Shown here piece after piece: positions 27,108 through 36,151 of a stretch of DNA of 64,000 bases. The DNA comes from Halobaculum sp. MBLA0147. Its GTDB lineage: Archaea; Halobacteriota; Halobacteria; Halobacteriales; Haloferacaceae. How positions within the stretch are numbered: the stretch's first letter is position 1; every line of letters begins with the position of its first letter. The position numbers were made by a program, and so were the translations under genes. The stretch is from contig NZ_JBGKAD010000005.1 in the NCBI RefSeq assembly GCF_041361345.1, forward strand, positions 156,337-220,336, read 5' to 3'. The notes below the pieces were generated by a model. That model was not told where the DNA came from, did no database searches, and saw only the letters and a list, made by a program, of their open reading frames with translations.

Positions 27108-28469
27108 TCACCCGTCGATGTCGGTTCCACACTGCGGGCAGAACTGGGCGTTCGGGAAGCCGTCGAGGTCGGCTCCACACGCCGGACAGTAGGCGATCTC
27201 TGGACCCGTCGTCTCGCCCGTCTCGAACACCTCCGTGTCGCCACCACCCGCCGAGCTACCGTCGTCGGTAGCGTCGAAGACCGCCGTCTCGGTCGACTGC
27301 GGAGCGGTCTCGGTGTCGGTGTACGCGGTGACAGAATCGTCACTGACCGTGTACACGTGCGTGTCGGCGGCCCACTTGTCGGCGGGGACCGCCCACCCTG
27401 CGCCACCGGACCCGGGGTCGAGTCGGTGGAGTCGCTGGTTGTCCAGTACGTACACCTCGTCGTGCACGACTTCGAGTCGCCCCATCGTCTCCGAGTGCCA
27501 GCGTTGATCGCCGGACTCCGCGTCCAACGCCACGACGCCGTCCGTCTCGACGAGGACGGTCCCGTCTGCCACAGTCACACCACTCGCAGCGTCGGTCTCC
27601 CACGTCCACTGTCGTGTCCCCCACTCTCTCGAGACAGCGGTGATGCGGGCCGTGGACTCCCCGGAGATGTCGGTTTCGAAGTACGCGGTGTCGTCGTCGG
27701 TGTCGACGTGGTGTGTGAAGTCTTCCCCGTCGTCGAGTGTCCACAGTTCGTTCCCGGTCTCGACGTCGACTGCGGCACTCTCGTCGCCAGTCCCCATCGC
27801 AGTGAACAGCGTCGTGTCGGCCAGACAGATGTCGTTCGTGTACCCACCCGTCTGGAACCGTTGGACACCGGTCTGCTTGTCGATCGCCACGGTCCCCGTC
27901 TGTACGGCTGCGTACCCCAAGTACAGGTTCGACACGTCCGTCTCTATCGGACCGACAGTTCCCGAGTCACCGGGGACCGACAGCGTCACCAGTCCACGAG
28001 TCGGCTCGTACCGCTGCACCTCGTCGTACGTCACGAGATACAGTTCACCGTCCGCTTCGAAGGAGGACCGACAGTCGTCGACGGTCGACGCGAGTTCCGA
28101 TCCACTCTCTGCGTCGAGAACGGTGAAGTGATCGCCGTCGAGGTCGGTGCCAGACTCGTAGGTTCGAACGCCGACGACCTCACCCGTGGTCACGACATCC
28201 GTAACGTCCTGCGCGTCGACGTACCGCCACAGTCTGTCGCCCGTCTGTGCGTCGAGTGCCAGTACGATCCCGTCCGAGTAGAGATAGACTGCCGTTTCGT
28301 CGACGTCCCCGACCCGCGTCGCCTCCGTCGTCCAGCGCCGGTGCCCACTCGTCGCGTCGAGACAGTGCAACCAATCGTCGTCGGTCGTCACCACGACCAC
28401 GCCCGCCTCGTCGTACGGTTCGATCCGCACGACCCGTGCGTCGAGGGTCGTAGTCCAGAGGGAGTCCAT
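27108..28469 (-). CDS. Cytoplasmic propeller with two T-x-V-F motifs and zinc ribbon
   Basis: A 453-aa protein starting at MDSLWTTTLDARV. PQQ-like repeats fill about residues 1-390 (H-C-L-D-A-T-S-G-H-R-R-W, L-A-L-D-A-Q-T-G-D-R-L-W). The tail carries S-T-E-T-A-V-F-D and G-D-T-E-V-F-E-T-G, then a C-terminal zinc ribbon (C-P-A-C-G ... C-P-Q-C-G). A TATA box at 28493-28499 supports this start. No signal peptide, so it should act inside the cell. Confidence 0.8.
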   Translation of the reverse strand: MDSLWTTTLDARVVRIEPYDEAGVVVVTTDDDWLHCLDATSGHRRWTTEATRVGDVDETAVYLYSDGIVLALDAQTGDRLWRYVDAQDVTDVVTTGEVVGVRTYESGTDLDGDHFTVLDAESGSELASTVDDCRSSFEADGELYLVTYDEVQRYEPTRGLVTLSVPGDSGTVGPIETDVSNLYLGYAAVQTGTVAIDKQTGVQRFQTGGYTNDICLADTTLFTAMGTGDESAAVDVETGNELWTLDDGEDFTHHVDTDDDTAYFETDISGESTARITAVSREWGTRQWTWETDAASGVTVADGTVLVETDGVVALDAESGDQRWHSETMGRLEVVHDEVYVLDNQRLHRLDPGSGGAGWAVPADKWAADTHVYTVSDDSVTAYTDTETAPQSTETAVFDATDDGSSAGGGDTEVFETGETTGPEIAYCPACGADLDGFPNAQFCPQCGTDIDG

Positions 28470-28492
28470 AGTAACACCTACACACCCGAGCC

Positions 28493-28499
28493 GATAAAG
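28493..28499 (-). promoter_or_regulatory. TATA box of the 27108-28469 propeller
   Basis: CTTTATC on the minus strand, 27 nt before the ATG at 28469. Confidence 0.55.
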
Positions 28500-28528
28500 C
28501 CACCCAGTCTCGGGAATTCGCTGTGAAG

Positions 28529-29167
28529 TCAGTCTAGGTCGGTTCCACACTCTGGGCAGTACGACGGATCGCCGTACCCGGTGAGATTCTCGCTACAGTC
28601 GGGGCAGTAGTCGGAGCCCGGGGCGAAGATCTTGGTGTTCGAGCCACCACTGGTGGTCTCGGCGGTCGGTGCCGGTGTCGTCTCGGGACGATCGACCGCG
28701 TACACTCGGTGGTCTCCAGCCGAGACGTACACCGTGTCACCGAGTACTGTCGGCGACGACCGGACCCGTCCCCGCGCCTCGAACGCCCACTGTTCGGTCC
28801 CGTCCGAAGCGTCGATCGCGTAGGTGTACCCGTCCGTACTTCCGAGAAACACCGTGTCGTCGACGACGACGGGCGACGAGTAGATGCGACGGTCGGCACC
28901 GAACGTCCACTCGAGTGTCCCGGTGTCGGCGTCGATCGCGTACAGTTTCTGGTCGTCACTCCCCGCGTACACCGTTCCGTCGATCACGGTCGGCGCGGGT
29001 CGTACGACGTTGTGCGTGTCGTACTGCCACTCCAACCGACCGGTGGTGGCGTCGATCGCGTGGATCGCGTGGTCGTCGCTTCCGACGTACACCGTCCCGT
29101 CGGACACGGTCGGAGCGGAGCGAATACGGCCGTCAGTCTCGTACTGCCAGTCGAGAGAGATTGGCAC
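28529..29167 (-). CDS. Short PQQ-like propeller with TKIF motif and zinc ribbon
   Basis: A 212-aa protein from the GTG at 29167, chosen by the TATA box at 29191-29200. Only four PQQ-like repeats are present (D-G-T-V-Y-V-G-S-D-D-H-A-I-H-A-I-D-A), too few for a closed propeller, so it may oligomerise or use a smaller fold. The linker has S-N-T-K-I-F-A-P and the end is a zinc ribbon (C-P-D-C ... C-P-E-C-G). It is divergent from the FHA gene at 29298, with a shared 130-bp promoter region. Confidence 0.75.
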   Translation of the reverse strand: MPISLDWQYETDGRIRSAPTVSDGTVYVGSDDHAIHAIDATTGRLEWQYDTHNVVRPAPTVIDGTVYAGSDDQKLYAIDADTGTLEWTFGADRRIYSSPVVVDDTVFLGSTDGYTYAIDASDGTEQWAFEARGRVRSSPTVLGDTVYVSAGDHRVYAVDRPETTPAPTAETTSGGSNTKIFAPGSDYCPDCSENLTGYGDPSYCPECGTDLD

Positions 29168-29190
29168 GCGTCTCCCCACGGAGTAGTGGC

Positions 29191-29200
29191 GGATAAATCC
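29191..29200 (-). promoter_or_regulatory. TATA box of the 28529-29167 gene
   Basis: GGATTTATCC on the minus strand, about 28 nt before the GTG at 29167. It is palindromic. Confidence 0.55.
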
Positions 29201-29297
29201 ACGCCCGGCGTCGGATCCCCCGCGACTGTGTCGATCTGCCGTCGCGAGGAGGGACACGTCGCAAGGAACTTTGTGCAGCGGTACGACCGGCGTACCC

Positions 29298-30377
29298 GTG
29301 AGCACCGACGGCCTCGATACGAGTGACGTTCCACCGATCTTCGTGAGTAGTCCGAACTACGACGACATGGGTGCGATACTCGACCGACTCGGTGTCGAAC
29401 ACTCACCGGTCGACCCGGTCGATCTGTCGGAACAGGACCGCGGCGTCGTCATGCTCAACTGTTCGTTCTCGTGGGACGACGAGATCGACAGAGACGCCCT
29501 CGCGGAGTTCGTCGAACGCGGAAACACGTTGATGGCCTCCGACCTCACGGCTCGAGCGGTGTCACACTTCACGAGTGCCGAGTTCGGGAGCGGTAACTGG
29601 GGCGACGAGGTGCGAGCGGAGGTCGTCGACGCCGAACTGGCGGATCTGCTGGGCCGAGAGCAACTCACACTCGACTTCGACACGGCGATCAAAGAGCCGA
29701 CACGGCTCCCGGACGGTGCCGAGCCGCTCTTACGGGCACGAGACCGTGACTCCGTGATCGCGTACAAGTGTTCACACGGTGACGGGACAGTGGTGTACAC
29801 GACCTTCCACAACCACTCACAGTCGTCTGCCCTCGAGGACGCACTCCTCCAAGTACTGCTGATGGTGCCCATCGCAGAGTCGGCCGGAACGACGGTCACC
29901 GACACCTACACCACGGTTGTCGCGGACGTCGACGAGACGACCGCGGACGACGACACACGACTCGTCGACCCAGAGACGGAGACGATGACGGAGGTGTACG
30001 GACAGACCGGAGATCACACCGAGACGCAGGTTCACACGCACGAGACGGCGACGACGATCTATCTGACCGCACAGCGTGGTGGCCGAGGGACAGTCACTCG
30101 GGACCTGCCACCGGGGGCGACTGCGACCCTCGGCAGGAGTGCGTTCGAGTCGGTCGTCGACGACGATCACCTCCCGTACGTCTCTCGTGAACACGTCGAA
30201 CTCTCGAACGAACGTGACACACCCGCTGGAACTATCTCCCTGCGGGACGCGGACAGTGCCAACGGCACGGCAGTCGACGGAACGGACCTCCGAGACGGGG
30301 AGAGACACACTCTCGAACAGGCCGACCGTGTCACGCTCGCCGACAGTCGCGTGAAGTTCGTCGTCCAGTACGACTGA
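29298..30377 (+). CDS. GATase/ThuA-like domain fused to an FHA domain
   Basis: A 359-aa protein from the GTG at 29298 (STDGLDTSDVPP); an ATG 27 nt upstream is possible. The first ~200 aa resemble a class-I glutamine-amidotransferase/ThuA-like fold used as a binding module (P-I-F-V-S-S-P-N-Y-D-D, V-V-M-L-N-C-S-F, F-V-E-R-G-N-T-L-M-A-S-D). The acidic linker contains M-T-E-V-Y-G and T-T-I-Y. The C-terminal FHA domain has the canonical G-R-S, V-S-R-E-H and N-G-T residues, making it the best-preserved phosphothreonine reader of the island. Confidence 0.8.
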   Translation: MSTDGLDTSDVPPIFVSSPNYDDMGAILDRLGVEHSPVDPVDLSEQDRGVVMLNCSFSWDDEIDRDALAEFVERGNTLMASDLTARAVSHFTSAEFGSGNWGDEVRAEVVDAELADLLGREQLTLDFDTAIKEPTRLPDGAEPLLRARDRDSVIAYKCSHGDGTVVYTTFHNHSQSSALEDALLQVLLMVPIAESAGTTVTDTYTTVVADVDETTADDDTRLVDPETETMTEVYGQTGDHTETQVHTHETATTIYLTAQRGGRGTVTRDLPPGATATLGRSAFESVVDDDHLPYVSREHVELSNERDTPAGTISLRDADSANGTAVDGTDLRDGERHTLEQADRVTLADSRVKFVVQYD

Positions 30378-30498
30378 GCCGACCGATCAGCCGAACGCGA
30401 CGGACGGGTCCCCGGACGAACTCCCCCGTCCGCGTGGAGGCGGTCGACGGCGACCCGGGACGTGACGACCACAACGAGTCGATTCCGAACAAACACAC

Positions 30499-31692
30499 AT
30501 GTCCGAACACACACCACGGCGGCGACGTGTCGGTGACCGGTTTCGTATCACAGAGTGGGCCGGGAGCGGCGGGTTCGCAAACGTCTGGCGTGCGACGGAC
30601 GAGGAGGGTGGTCCCGACGTGGCGGTCAAGTTCCCACGGTACGACGGGTCGAACGACCGGAGCATCGTCGAGGACCGATTCGAGCGCGCGTACCGGACAC
30701 TCGAGAGCTTCGGAGACGGGGTGCACCCGACCTCACTCGTCCACTTCGTCGACGGACGACGCCGCGATCCGATGTACCTCGTGACCGAGTTCGTCGACGG
30801 GACCGACCTCTCGTCGGCCACGACGACTCCCGGCACGCGGCTGCTCGAACGGTACGGGCTCCCGATCGTGAGAGCCGTGAGTTTCCTCCACGAGAACGGC
30901 TACCTCTATCTGGACCTGAAACCCGAGAACGTGCTGGTCCGAACGACCCACGACCGGCCCGTTTTGATCGACTTCAACACGGCCGAGTCTGCCACGGAGA
31001 CGGAGACGCTGTTCCACGAGGATGCGTACAAGGCACCGGAGCAACTCCCCGACGGTCGTCGCGACGGTCCGTCTGGGCCGTGGACGGACGTGTACGGACT
31101 CGGGAAGCTCTTGGTGTATCTGACGACTGGTCAAACGGTAAAGACGGCCGAGACGCCAGCCGACGGCATCGAGGTGCGACGCCACGATCAAACGGTCCCT
31201 GCTGGTCTGGCAGACATCATCGCTGCGGCGACGAGTGCCGCTCCCGCGGCACGTCCACAGACTGCGACACGACTCGCGACAACACTGTACGAGGAACTCG
31301 GACGTGACGGCTCCGTCGCGACACTCACCGACGGGCGGAACGGCGTCGCCTGTCCAGTCCGAGCCGGAGACACTGTCGGTCGTGTCGCAGAAGACGATGC
31401 ACTCCCGACTGTCGCAGTTGCAGATCCACAGCGGTACGTCTCGCCCGTTCAGTTCGAACTCCGTCACGAAGACGACTGGATCGTCGAAGACCAGAGTCTC
31501 AACGGGACGTACCTCGACACTGGGTCAGACTGGGAACGGCTCCTCAGCGAAGACGGCTACCGGCGTCTCCAGTCCGAAGCCAGTGTCGACGTTCCAGACG
31601 AGCAGCCGTACACGGCTGCCAGGCTCCGTAGCCGACGGGTCCTCACCCCGGTCGACCCGTCGTACTCGATCCAGTTCCAGTTCGACCCTTGA
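30499..31692 (+). CDS. Ser/Thr protein kinase with C-terminal FHA-like domain
   Basis: A 397-aa kinase. The glycine loop is G-S-G-G-F-A-N-V, the catalytic lysine is in V-A-V-K (K44), and the catalytic loop L-D-L-K-P-E-N gives D139, K141 and N144. The metal site is D158 in I-D-F-N-T-A, so DFG has become DFN. The usual HRD is Y-L-D, so it is not an RD kinase. A FHA-like domain from about residue 290 keeps N-G-T but has S-P-V-Q where S-x-x-H is expected. No membrane segment. It is next to the FHA gene upstream (121-bp gap) and convergent with the phosphatase operon. Confidence 0.85.
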   Translation: MSEHTPRRRRVGDRFRITEWAGSGGFANVWRATDEEGGPDVAVKFPRYDGSNDRSIVEDRFERAYRTLESFGDGVHPTSLVHFVDGRRRDPMYLVTEFVDGTDLSSATTTPGTRLLERYGLPIVRAVSFLHENGYLYLDLKPENVLVRTTHDRPVLIDFNTAESATETETLFHEDAYKAPEQLPDGRRDGPSGPWTDVYGLGKLLVYLTTGQTVKTAETPADGIEVRRHDQTVPAGLADIIAAATSAAPAARPQTATRLATTLYEELGRDGSVATLTDGRNGVACPVRAGDTVGRVAEDDALPTVAVADPQRYVSPVQFELRHEDDWIVEDQSLNGTYLDTGSDWERLLSEDGYRRLQSEASVDVPDEQPYTAARLRSRRVLTPVDPSYSIQFQFDP

Positions 31693-31730
31693 CCCCTCGC
31701 TTGTGGATACTTCGTGTCCGCGGCGTGCCG

Positions 31731-32279
31731 TTACGAGAGGACTTGCGTGACGTACACGCAGACTCGTTGACGTTCGTCCGTGACGACCACGCCGATCGCT
31801 TCTCGCTCGAACGACGGTTCGAGTAGGTTGTCACGGTGCCCCGGTGACTCAAGCCACCCGTCGACGACGGCTGTTGCTGCCGTCTCTTCGTCTGTACCGA
31901 CGGGACGGGGAACATACCGTTTGACAGCCAAGTTCTCACCAGCCCGTGTAGATTCCAGCGTGGAATCGAGCGTTGCTGTCCCGCAGGCTGGACAGTACGC
32001 TGGGGCTGCGAAGCGACGGAGATCACTACTACAATCGTGGCAGAATCGCTGACCGGTCCCCTTCGCAATCAAGTCGTAGTCAAACATGTCGAGTCGTTCC
32101 GAGAGGTCTTCGCCGTCGGGTGCCTCGTGGAACAGTTCTCCCTTGGCGACCATCCGTCGACTGTGATACCGTGCGACTGGACGGAGGTCTGGGTCGTACG
32201 CGACACCACGACGCCCGTGTCGTTCGCGTGTCTCGTTGACCGCCGCGTGAACACGGCGCTCGAGTCGTGTCCGATCCAT
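31731..32279 (-). CDS. CAP/SCP-like domain with an internal zinc ribbon
   Basis: A 182-aa protein with the CAP (PR-1/SCP) pattern: R-x-x-H-G at the start, Y-H-S-R-R-M, G-E-N-L-A near 113 and S-P-G-H-R-D-N-L-L near 145. A zinc ribbon (C80, C83, C96, C99) is inserted in the middle. CAP proteins are normally secreted, yet no signal peptide is visible and zinc ribbons suit the cytoplasm. Last gene of the FHA-vWA-kinase-phosphatase operon, 33 bp after the phosphatase. Confidence 0.75.
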   Translation of the reverse strand: MDRTRLERRVHAAVNETRERHGRRGVAYDPDLRPVARYHSRRMVAKGELFHEAPDGEDLSERLDMFDYDLIAKGTGQRFCHDCSSDLRRFAAPAYCPACGTATLDSTLESTRAGENLAVKRYVPRPVGTDEETAATAVVDGWLESPGHRDNLLEPSFEREAIGVVVTDERQRVCVYVTQVLS

Positions 32280-32312
32280 CGGTAGTCACGCCGCTGTCGT
32301 CACCAACACACG

Positions 32313-33563
32313 TCACCGCACGACCGTATCACGATCCTCCAACGGCGTTGTAGGGTCGACGGCACGTGTCGGGAGTCCGCTCTCGTCGGGGTCTGGTGCG
32401 GCTGGGAGTTTGTCGTCGGAGACCAAGACGATCGAGATGTTGTCTTTCCCACCTTTCTCGTTCGAGAGCGTGACGAATCGGTCGGCTGCGTCACGGAGTG
32501 TGTCAGCCTCGAGAACCACGTCGCGGATGAGCTCGTCGGTGACGACAGCATCGAGGACCTCCTCGGCGACTTCTGGGTCGTGATCGGAGCCGACGTAGCG
32601 TCTGTAGAGTTCCATCGCGTCGGTCTGTGCGTCGATCAACCCGTCGCTGGTCAGCAGGATCTGATCCTCGCGGTACAGAGGGACGGTATTCGTCTCTACG
32701 TCGCGTTCGGCACGTGCTGCCGCCTCGTCGATCGTCGTGTCCGCGCCCCCACCCAGTGCACTGGAGATCTCGTTGCCCTCGGGGTGCACGTGCGCCTCAA
32801 CCGCGTCGATCCGTCCCTCGTCTTCCCACCGTGTCACCTTCGCGTGGTCTTTCGTCAGCGCCGCGATCTCCTCGTGACTGCCGTTGACCACGTACAGGCG
32901 ACTGTCGCCGATCCAGCCGTAGTGGAGTTGTCGCCCGATTTTGACACCGACGACGAGCGTGGTGTACAGCCCACCCAGATTCGCCTTGCGGGCGTACTCG
33001 ACGATCGCCTCGTTCGCTGCGACGGCCGCCTCCGTGATCGCAGTCTCGAGTGCCGCCGCATCTGGTGGGTCACCGAACGCACCCTCGTCGACGTCCAAGC
33101 CGAACCCGTCGGTTCGTCTCCGACAGGCGCGGTGAACGGGGCCACTCAGTTCTTCGGTGACGACCGTCGTCGCGATGTACGAGGCGATATCCCCGGCCTG
33201 TTCACCGCCCGCGCCGTCTGCCAGCACGAAGATTCCCGCGTCCCTGTTTCGTGGCCGAGTCTGGCGCTCGTCACCCACCGTGAAGACATCTGTCGCCTCG
33301 TTCTCGACCCGCGACTGGTCTTCGGCTGTGGGCTCGTCGCCACTCGTCTCGGCCGTCTCGGTTGTGTCGTCGGGAGTGTCACGAGGACCGTGGACGGTCG
33401 GTGACGCTGCAGCAGTGTCGTACGTCGGGGACACGTCGGTTCCGGGAGGACTGAACCCCTCTCTGTGCCCGCCTTCAAGCGTCGTGACCGCGACGCTGTC
33501 TTCGTTGATCCCGTCTTGCGACCGCTTCCTGTCTCCAACGTCGTAGGTCGTAACGTAGTGCAT
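32313..33563 (-). CDS. PP2C-type protein phosphatase with TDVF motif
   Basis: A 416-aa PPM-family phosphatase. Metal and phosphate motifs are I-N-E-D-S near the start, L-A-D-G-A-G-G-E-Q-A-G, G-W-I-G-D-S-R, S-D-G-L-I-D and G-G-K-D-N-I-S. An insert at about 30-105 is Thr/Glu-rich and includes A-T-D-V-F-T-V-G, a candidate site for the kinases. It starts 2 nt after the kinase stop, so the opposing enzymes are co-translated. Expected role: removal of phosphate from kinase targets. Confidence 0.9.
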   Translation of the reverse strand: MHYVTTYDVGDRKRSQDGINEDSVAVTTLEGGHREGFSPPGTDVSPTYDTAAASPTVHGPRDTPDDTTETAETSGDEPTAEDQSRVENEATDVFTVGDERQTRPRNRDAGIFVLADGAGGEQAGDIASYIATTVVTEELSGPVHRACRRRTDGFGLDVDEGAFGDPPDAAALETAITEAAVAANEAIVEYARKANLGGLYTTLVVGVKIGRQLHYGWIGDSRLYVVNGSHEEIAALTKDHAKVTRWEDEGRIDAVEAHVHPEGNEISSALGGGADTTIDEAAARAERDVETNTVPLYREDQILLTSDGLIDAQTDAMELYRRYVGSDHDPEVAEEVLDAVVTDELIRDVVLEADTLRDAADRFVTLSNEKGGKDNISIVLVSDDKLPAAPDPDESGLPTRAVDPTTPLEDRDTVVR

Positions 33564-33565
33564 CG

Positions 33566-34903
33566 TTAGGCTACCTCCTCGAATTTGAACGTGACATCGT
33601 ACGTCGTGTCGACCAACTTGATGACCGCACCGTCATTGATTTCCAGCGACTCGGGTGGGACGTTCCCGTGTCGGTCGGTCGGATCATGGCCTTTGTTCTG
33701 GAGTCGGCGGCGACCCTGTTCACAGAGCACCCGTTGCCACCCGTTCCCGTTCTGCACGTAGGTGCCGTTGAGGCTCCGGTCGCGGAGCAACCACTGATCA
33801 CGCCCCGTCGTGTCGAGCTGTACCTGCACGGCGGAGATGAAGTTCTTATCACCTGGATCGTCGATCGTGATCGTCGCGGCGGGACCCTCGGCTCCCTGTC
33901 GACCGATCGTGTCACCCGGGCTGATGTCGTACGTTCGGCCCGTCTGGTCGTGGACCAGCCGTGCTTGCTGTGGTGGCTCCGGCGTCTCGTTCTCAATGAC
34001 GGTCGCGAACACGTTCGCATTGCTGTAGCGACGCTCGTAATCCTCGGCGGTCGCTCGTTCGACGATCTCACCCAGGTACTCGTTCGACGAGCGCAGAGAC
34101 ACGTTGAAATCCTCCGGGTTCGCCCCGTCTTTCGGTGGGATCGCACTGTCGTCGGCCAACAGGTAGTGGAGGATTTTCCCGAGTGAGTAAACGTCTGACC
34201 ACGGACCTTGACGTAGATGGGCCATATCCTCTGTCGACTCGGGTGGTTTGTAGGTGTCGCGTGCACCGCTCCCGACGACCGTGTCCATGCCGCCGGTCAG
34301 GTCCTCGTTACAACCTGGACAGACGTAGTCGCTGGTCCCGAGTTGACGCCCACAGTTGGGACACGTCGGCGTTCCCGTGACTGTTGTGTCGAACTCCTTC
34401 GCGGTGTTGAAGTCAATCAGCTTCGGTTCCCCGTTCGACTGGATCATCGCGTTGTCGGGCTTGAGGTCTCGGAGGATGATCTCGTTCCGGTGGAGGAACG
34501 CCATCGCGTCGGCGAGGTCACGAGCGATTTCACGGGCCTCCGTAACAGACACGGACAGATTCTCGTCATCCAACTCGTCACCCTCAACGAGTTCCACAAC
34601 AGCCAACTGTGTCCCCTGTACCGAGGTCGCCGTCTCTAACTCGATGATGTGCGGGTGGCCGCCAGCGTCTTGCACGCCGCGGAGTGCCTCGATCTCGCGG
34701 CGAAACATCTGCTCCATCGTCTGCTTGGCCCGCCGGTAGTTGTCCGAGTCGAACCGGAGGTGTTTGATCGCGACCCCCTCGTTAGTCCGTTGGTCGTACC
34801 CCTCCCAGACCTTCGCGATTCCACCCTCTCCGAGGTGACTTCTGACCTCGTACCGGTTATCGATCACGTCGCCGGGTGTGGGTTCCCAGTTGTTGTCTGA
34901 CAT
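33566..34903 (-). CDS. Ser/Thr kinase with internal zinc ribbon and FHA-like domain
   Basis: A 445-aa kinase from the ATG at 34903. The glycine loop is G-E-G-G-I-A-K-V, K47 is in V-A-I-K, the catalytic loop is L-R-D-L-K-P-D-N (D146, K148, N151), and D164 lies in I-D-F-N-T-A (DFN, as in the other kinase). A zinc ribbon (C-P-N-C ... C-P-G-C, about 181-198) is inserted in the activation segment, an unusual position. The C-terminal FHA-like domain has G-R, I-S-A-V-Q and N-G-T. It sits between the vWA and phosphatase genes, the layout of TerY-P triads. Confidence 0.9.
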   Translation of the reverse strand: MSDNNWEPTPGDVIDNRYEVRSHLGEGGIAKVWEGYDQRTNEGVAIKHLRFDSDNYRRAKQTMEQMFRREIEALRGVQDAGGHPHIIELETATSVQGTQLAVVELVEGDELDDENLSVSVTEAREIARDLADAMAFLHRNEIILRDLKPDNAMIQSNGEPKLIDFNTAKEFDTTVTGTPTCPNCGRQLGTSDYVCPGCNEDLTGGMDTVVGSGARDTYKPPESTEDMAHLRQGPWSDVYSLGKILHYLLADDSAIPPKDGANPEDFNVSLRSSNEYLGEIVERATAEDYERRYSNANVFATVIENETPEPPQQARLVHDQTGRTYDISPGDTIGRQGAEGPAATITIDDPGDKNFISAVQVQLDTTGRDQWLLRDRSLNGTYVQNGNGWQRVLCEQGRRRLQNKGHDPTDRHGNVPPESLEINDGAVIKLVDTTYDVTFKFEEVA

Positions 34904-34936
34904 GTGTCCGTGTTCGCGAGTGTCCACTCGGGGACG

Positions 34937-36112
34937 TTACAGCCGGTCGCCGTCGTCGATCTTGGTCGCCCCCGACTGTTCCGCTCGACCACCCTCGGCG
35001 ACTTCCGTCACCGTGTCTTCGAGGTCGTCCAAGTTCGCGGCGTCATCACCGTACTTGGTTCGCATGTTCTCGACCTGCGTCTGTGCCTCTTCGACGTTCC
35101 CTCGACCGGCCTCGATCCGCGTCCGTACCTCGTCGAGCCCGATACTCACGTCCTCACGGCGAACACCCAGCTTGTCGTTGTCCTCGGTGTACTCCACCGT
35201 GATGTCGTCTTCCGCAGTCTCGCCAGCTGCGTTCAGCGTCACGTCGGCCAACGTCACCTCCTCCCCGGGATCGTGACCCGGGGCTCTGATCTTCATCCGG
35301 ACCTCTTGATCCTCGCGATCTTTGAGGTCGGGGAGCTTGACGACGGCGAGGTTGTCTCCCTCGTACTCTACGTCTACCTCCTGTACCTGCGGGCGTGCCC
35401 GGTACACCTCCGTGAACTCGACTCCCTCTGCGATGTCCATCCGCAGTTCGGCGTCGGTTCCGACGACCGTCGCCGCCTCTTCGACACCGCGGCCGAGGAA
35501 CTGTTGAATCTCGCTCGCCTGCTCAATGTGTTCCCACTCGCCACGGGCTACAGTGCCGAGCGTCCGGATCGTCTCCATGTTGTAGTCGGAGCCGATCCCA
35601 CCCGCGCGAATTCGAATACCACTCTCGTCGATCCGTCGGGCCTGCTCGTCGAAGTCCTCAGGACCACGACGATTGTCTTTCCCGTCGGACAACAGCAGGA
35701 TCCGCTTGGCTGTGTCGGGACCGCCCGGGAGCGAGTCGAGTTGCTCCTTGGCCTGCTCGAGCGCCGCGTAGATGTCTGTCCCGCCACCTGTCGACAACGC
35801 TTCGATCTGGTCGACGACCGAGTCACGTGTCATCGATCCGTACTGTTCGGCGTCGATCACGGTCGTCGCCGTTGCGTCGAATCCAACCAGCGTGAGGTAG
35901 TCGTCGTCCTCCAAATAGCCGAGGACGTACTTCGCACCCTCGATCGCACGGTCGATCTTCTCGCCACTCATCGAGCCACTCGTGTCGACGACGATCGCGA
36001 TCTGTCGTGTGGTCGCTCCCTGTTGCCGGCCAGGATCGATCGCGACTTCACCGGTGAGAGCGCTGTCTTGTGGTGGCAGGAATGGTCGGTCGACGTCTGT
36101 TGAGATGTTCAT
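34937..36112 (-). CDS. TerY-like vWA protein
   Basis: A 391-aa protein. The vWA domain has an intact MIDAS (D-T-S-G-S from D43, later G-G-G-T-D-I-Y and L-S-D-G-K-D). A beta-sandwich follows (about 210-300), then a charged coiled-coil-like helical tail (E-A-Q-T-Q-V-E-N-M-R-T-K). No signal peptide or membrane segment. In the known TerY-P triad a vWA protein accompanies a PP2C phosphatase and a kinase, exactly the neighbours here. Metal-dependent binding of a partner is the expected role. Confidence 0.85.
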   Translation of the reverse strand: MNISTDVDRPFLPPQDSALTGEVAIDPGRQQGATTRQIAIVVDTSGSMSGEKIDRAIEGAKYVLGYLEDDDYLTLVGFDATATTVIDAEQYGSMTRDSVVDQIEALSTGGGTDIYAALEQAKEQLDSLPGGPDTAKRILLLSDGKDNRRGPEDFDEQARRIDESGIRIRAGGIGSDYNMETIRTLGTVARGEWEHIEQASEIQQFLGRGVEEAATVVGTDAELRMDIAEGVEFTEVYRARPQVQEVDVEYEGDNLAVVKLPDLKDREDQEVRMKIRAPGHDPGEEVTLADVTLNAAGETAEDDITVEYTEDNDKLGVRREDVSIGLDEVRTRIEAGRGNVEEAQTQVENMRTKYGDDAANLDDLEDTVTEVAEGGRAEQSGATKIDDGDRL

Positions 36113-36151
36113 GATTACGATTGTGTTGGGTAGTAGTGGTTAGCGAACGAT

